The notes beneath the pieces are model-generated. The model made no database searches, was not told the DNA's origin, and worked only from the letters and a program-made list of their open reading frames with translations. DNA of 49,180 nt from an uncultured Bacteroidota bacterium (lineage in GTDB: Bacteria > Bacteroidota > Bacteroidia > Flavobacteriales > Flavobacteriaceae). The number at the start of each line of letters is the position of its first letter. Positions within the stretch are counted from its first letter, which is position 1. The stretch spans positions 1 through 49,180 of the forward strand of contig CACIXU010000012.1 of assembly GCA_902590705.1 (NCBI GenBank), read 5' to 3'. The position numbers were made by a program, and so were the translations under genes. Positions 47,131-49,180 of the stretch are shown here, one piece after another.

Positions 47131-48035
47131 TCAAATTTAGCGGTTAGTTGTTTTTTCCAATCCTTCCATTGATATTTTTTTGCAAATATTATAGTTATAA
47201 TGGGATAAATAAGCAAAAGCGTAATTAAAAGCTCTTTACCCAAAGATGGCTCAGAATTATCTATTAGGATAGACTCAGTTTGAAAAGCAGTCCAAGAAGC
47301 TGTCACAAGAAGTGCTGTGACCAGATTGTTTGCTGCATGAAAACCTAAAGCTAATTCTATGCCGTCATCCATCAATGTTATTATCCCCAAGAATAATCCC
47401 GTTCCAATATAGTACCATATAAGTTCAAGACCTAGTTTATCAATCTCTGGATTCCATAAATGAAGTAAACCAAATATTATTGAGGTAGAAAACAAAGGTC
47501 CCCATCGGTTTTTAAAAAGAGTACCAAAACCTTGCATTAAATAACCTCTGAAAATTAGTTCTTCAACTGAGGTCTGAATTGGAATCATTATGGAAGCTAT
47601 TAAAAACAATATCAAAAATGGTAAAGGTTTAAAGTTGGTTTCATAATGTTCAGGACTTATTAAATAATAAAAAATAACCAAAAAGGTTGAAAAACTTCCC
47701 CATAGTAAAAAGGCAAAAGTAATTTTTTGATAATCTATTTTGTTTTTGGCTGTAATAATTGTTTTGAAGGGTTGTATATGAAGTTTAGTAACCACAAACC
47801 ATATAGCAGGTAATGTAATTAAAAATGGAATGAGAATTAAAAATAAACTGAGATTTGGTGGAATCAATGAAAGTACATAGATCTGATTTTCACTATTTTC
47901 AAAATTTAACTTATTGAAAATTAAGTATAATGACAGTGGAATTTGACCAATAAAATGAAAAAAAATTACAATTAATATTCCCTTAACATATTTGATAAAT
48001 GGATTTTTATTTGAATCAATTATCTCCAAAAACAT
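47127..48035 (-). CDS. CPBP family intramembrane protease (Rce1-like)
   Basis: This 302-residue protein has about eight hydrophobic segments and the CPBP (CAAX protease and bacteriocin-processing) motifs: EELIFRG (Glu158, Glu159, Arg163), FGLLH (Phe188 to His192) and HAANN (His233, Asn237), all within membrane helices. The family are glutamate-type intramembrane proteases with unknown bacterial substrates. It sits 9 bases after a UbiA/MenA-like gene and overlaps menE by 4 bases, so it is part of this menaquinone-related operon, as I recall for flavobacteria generally. Confidence 0.9.
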   Translation of the reverse strand: MFLEIIDSNKNPFIKYVKGILIVIFFHFIGQIPLSLYLIFNKLNFENSENQIYVLSLIPPNLSLFLILIPFLITLPAIWFVVTKLHIQPFKTIITAKNKIDYQKITFAFLLWGSFSTFLVIFYYLISPEHYETNFKPLPFLILFLIASIMIPIQTSVEELIFRGYLMQGFGTLFKNRWGPLFSTSIIFGLLHLWNPEIDKLGLELIWYYIGTGLFLGIITLMDDGIELALGFHAANNLVTALLVTASWTAFQTESILIDNSEPSLGKELLITLLLIYPIITIIFAKKYQWKDWKKQLTAKFE

Positions 48036-48044
48036 ATTAAATTA

Positions 48045-49180
48045 TCATAAATAAAAAGAGATTATTAAAACAACACAAAAAATAATTTGAAAATAAATTG
48101 TTTGGATGTTATAAAAAACAAGATCCCTGGAATTATATTTTTTAATTAATCCGACAGAAATGTATAGAGCATAAACTAATAAACAGAAAATTCCTCCATA
48201 AAAAAAGGGTTTGTTAAAAAAAGGGAATTCGGAGGGCATAATTTTAATAAATGAAATTAGAGTTACAAAAATTAACGCGTTACTAATTAGATAAATCCAT
48301 CTCGATATCTTTTTTCCAAAAATGACAACTAAATTGGTTTTCCCAGTTTTTTTATCTGACTCGTAATCTGGAAATTGATTTATAAATAAAATATTAGTGG
48401 TTAACAATCCAAGTGGAATTCCAATAAAAATGATAGTTTGAATTATTGAAGAATTTAAATCAATACTGATATTTGACATTGAAAACATACTTCCTAAAGT
48501 TAGTAAAGGACCAAATGCTAGAAATATCGTTAATTCACCTAAACCTTTCCTTGCTGATAGCCTTAGTGGTTTTGCAGTATAAAAAAACCCAAGAAAAACT
48601 CCTAAAGCACCGATTAGAGACATCATAAAAACGTTAGACGAAGATCCAGTAACAATGTAACTATTCAAACATAATATAATTAAACAAGTTATAGACAAAA
48701 GAAGCATGACATTTCCTAGCGAACTAGTTTTTTTTAAAGTTGTCAGACCCAGTTCAATTGCCCTACTTCCACCTGAAATTTGGGCACCTCTTAAAATTAG
48801 GGATTTTGACCCTACATTGAAATACTCTTTATTTTCTTCATCAGAACCATAACTAACATCAAAAAAATCATTATAGAGGTTTGAAAAAATATGTAAGCAA
48901 ATGACACCAAAAATCGATATAAATGCATTCACTAGATTCAGAATATTATAGAATGATAGAATGTAAGCCACAATTATCATCGGAAGAATAGAGGCGAGTG
49001 TAAATCCTCCTCTAGTAATTGCTATTCCCTTAATTATTTTTGTGGTAAGTTTAATTGGGATTTTAACTCTATCCTCAAGCTCCTTTGTAATTCCACAATA
49101 ACCAGTTTGAGGTTTATCTTTTCCATTTGCGAAATTTGGGGTAATAGTGATTTCAGCACCAAATATAGAGCCATCCTTTC
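48045..49180 (-). CDS. UbiA/MenA-family prenyltransferase, 5' end outside the window
   Basis: A membrane prenyltransferase that would attach a polyprenyl chain to an aromatic ring, probably 1,4-dihydroxy-2-naphthoate in menaquinone synthesis given menE nearby. The first Asp-rich motif is NLYNDFFDVSYGSD, the second DYESDKKTGKTNL, and about eight or nine transmembrane helices follow. The first in-frame ATG (48980) falls inside the first helix. The frame stays open for 66 more codons to the edge, including ITRGGFTLASILP, which completes that helix, preceded by a hydrophilic stretch with TGYCGITKELEDR that I do not recognise. The true start must be beyond 49180. Confidence 0.8.
   Translation of the reverse strand, partial: KDGSIFGAEITITPNFANGKDKPQTGYCGITKELEDRVKIPIKLTTKIIKGIAITRGGFTLASILPMIIVAYILSFYNILNLVNAFISIFGVICLHIFSNLYNDFFDVSYGSDEENKEYFNVGSKSLILRGAQISGGSRAIELGLTTLKKTSSLGNVMLLLSITCLIILCLNSYIVTGSSSNVFMMSLIGALGVFLGFFYTAKPLRLSARKGLGELTIFLAFGPLLTLGSMFSMSNISIDLNSSIIQTIIFIGIPLGLLTTNILFINQFPDYESDKKTGKTNLVVIFGKKISRWIYLISNALIFVTLISFIKIMPSEFPFFNKPFFYGGIFCLLVYALYISVGLIKKYNSRDLVFYNIQTIYFQIIFCVVLIISFYL

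Overview
This AT-rich window looks like a chromosomal core region of a Bacteroidota bacterium, most likely a streamlined, probably marine member of the Flavobacteriia. The basis is the gene order and family content: bamD-rpoZ-coaBC-porD-recN, aroQ beside xerD, DUF6913 with dapA, murQ with DUF6095, a Bacteroidota-type omega subunit and a type IX secretion accessory protein. Upstream regions also carry the Bacteroidota -7 promoter element TAnnTTTG, sometimes with TTG or TTTG about 19-20 bases before it. No tRNA, rRNA, CRISPR array, insertion sequence, prophage or defence island was seen.

Layout. Positions 1-4.8 kb hold lon-cmk and an MFS transporter (minus strand). Positions 4.8-8.6 kb hold two tandem methionine sulfoxide reductases, lpdA, aroQ and xerD. 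Positions 8.6-10.9 kb hold an RprX/RprY-like two-component pair. Positions 11-18.4 kb form a long minus-strand cluster bamD-rpoZ-coaBC-porD-recN-fabI-ybbR-coaE, joining outer-membrane assembly, CoA synthesis, lipid synthesis and DNA repair. Positions 18.4-22.8 kb hold DUF6913-dapA and prmC-ligA. Positions 22.9-29.4 kb hold ribD, a thioesterase, dnaA, a low-molecular-weight phosphatase gene broken by an in-frame stop, an RsmI-like methyltransferase, mltG, a GNAT acetyltransferase and dapF. Positions 29.5-38 kb hold an HtrA protease, trmD, rplS, icd, murQ-DUF6095 and the thrS-infC-rpmI-rplT translation operon. Positions 38.1-49.2 kb hold an ArsC-like protein, a TonB-dependent receptor-like barrel, an unlisted 55-residue membrane protein, fumC, ettA, an acyl-CoA carboxylase beta subunit, and a UbiA/MenA-CPBP-MenE group that runs off the right edge.

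The genome is tightly packed. All seven internal convergent gene pairs overlap or lie within 2 bases of each other, and I found only one textbook intrinsic terminator (after rplS). The window is mostly housekeeping. The unusual points are small: the interrupted phosphatase with an eroded signature loop, an MsrB lacking a 12-residue segment with a zinc ligand, an infC frame that seems to begin at AUU or AUA, a structured spacer between rpmI and rplT, the 55-residue membrane protein, a consensus promoter pointing off the left edge, and a prenyltransferase whose reading frame extends into an unrecognised N-terminal region at the right edge. I did not find a convincing new multi-gene system.
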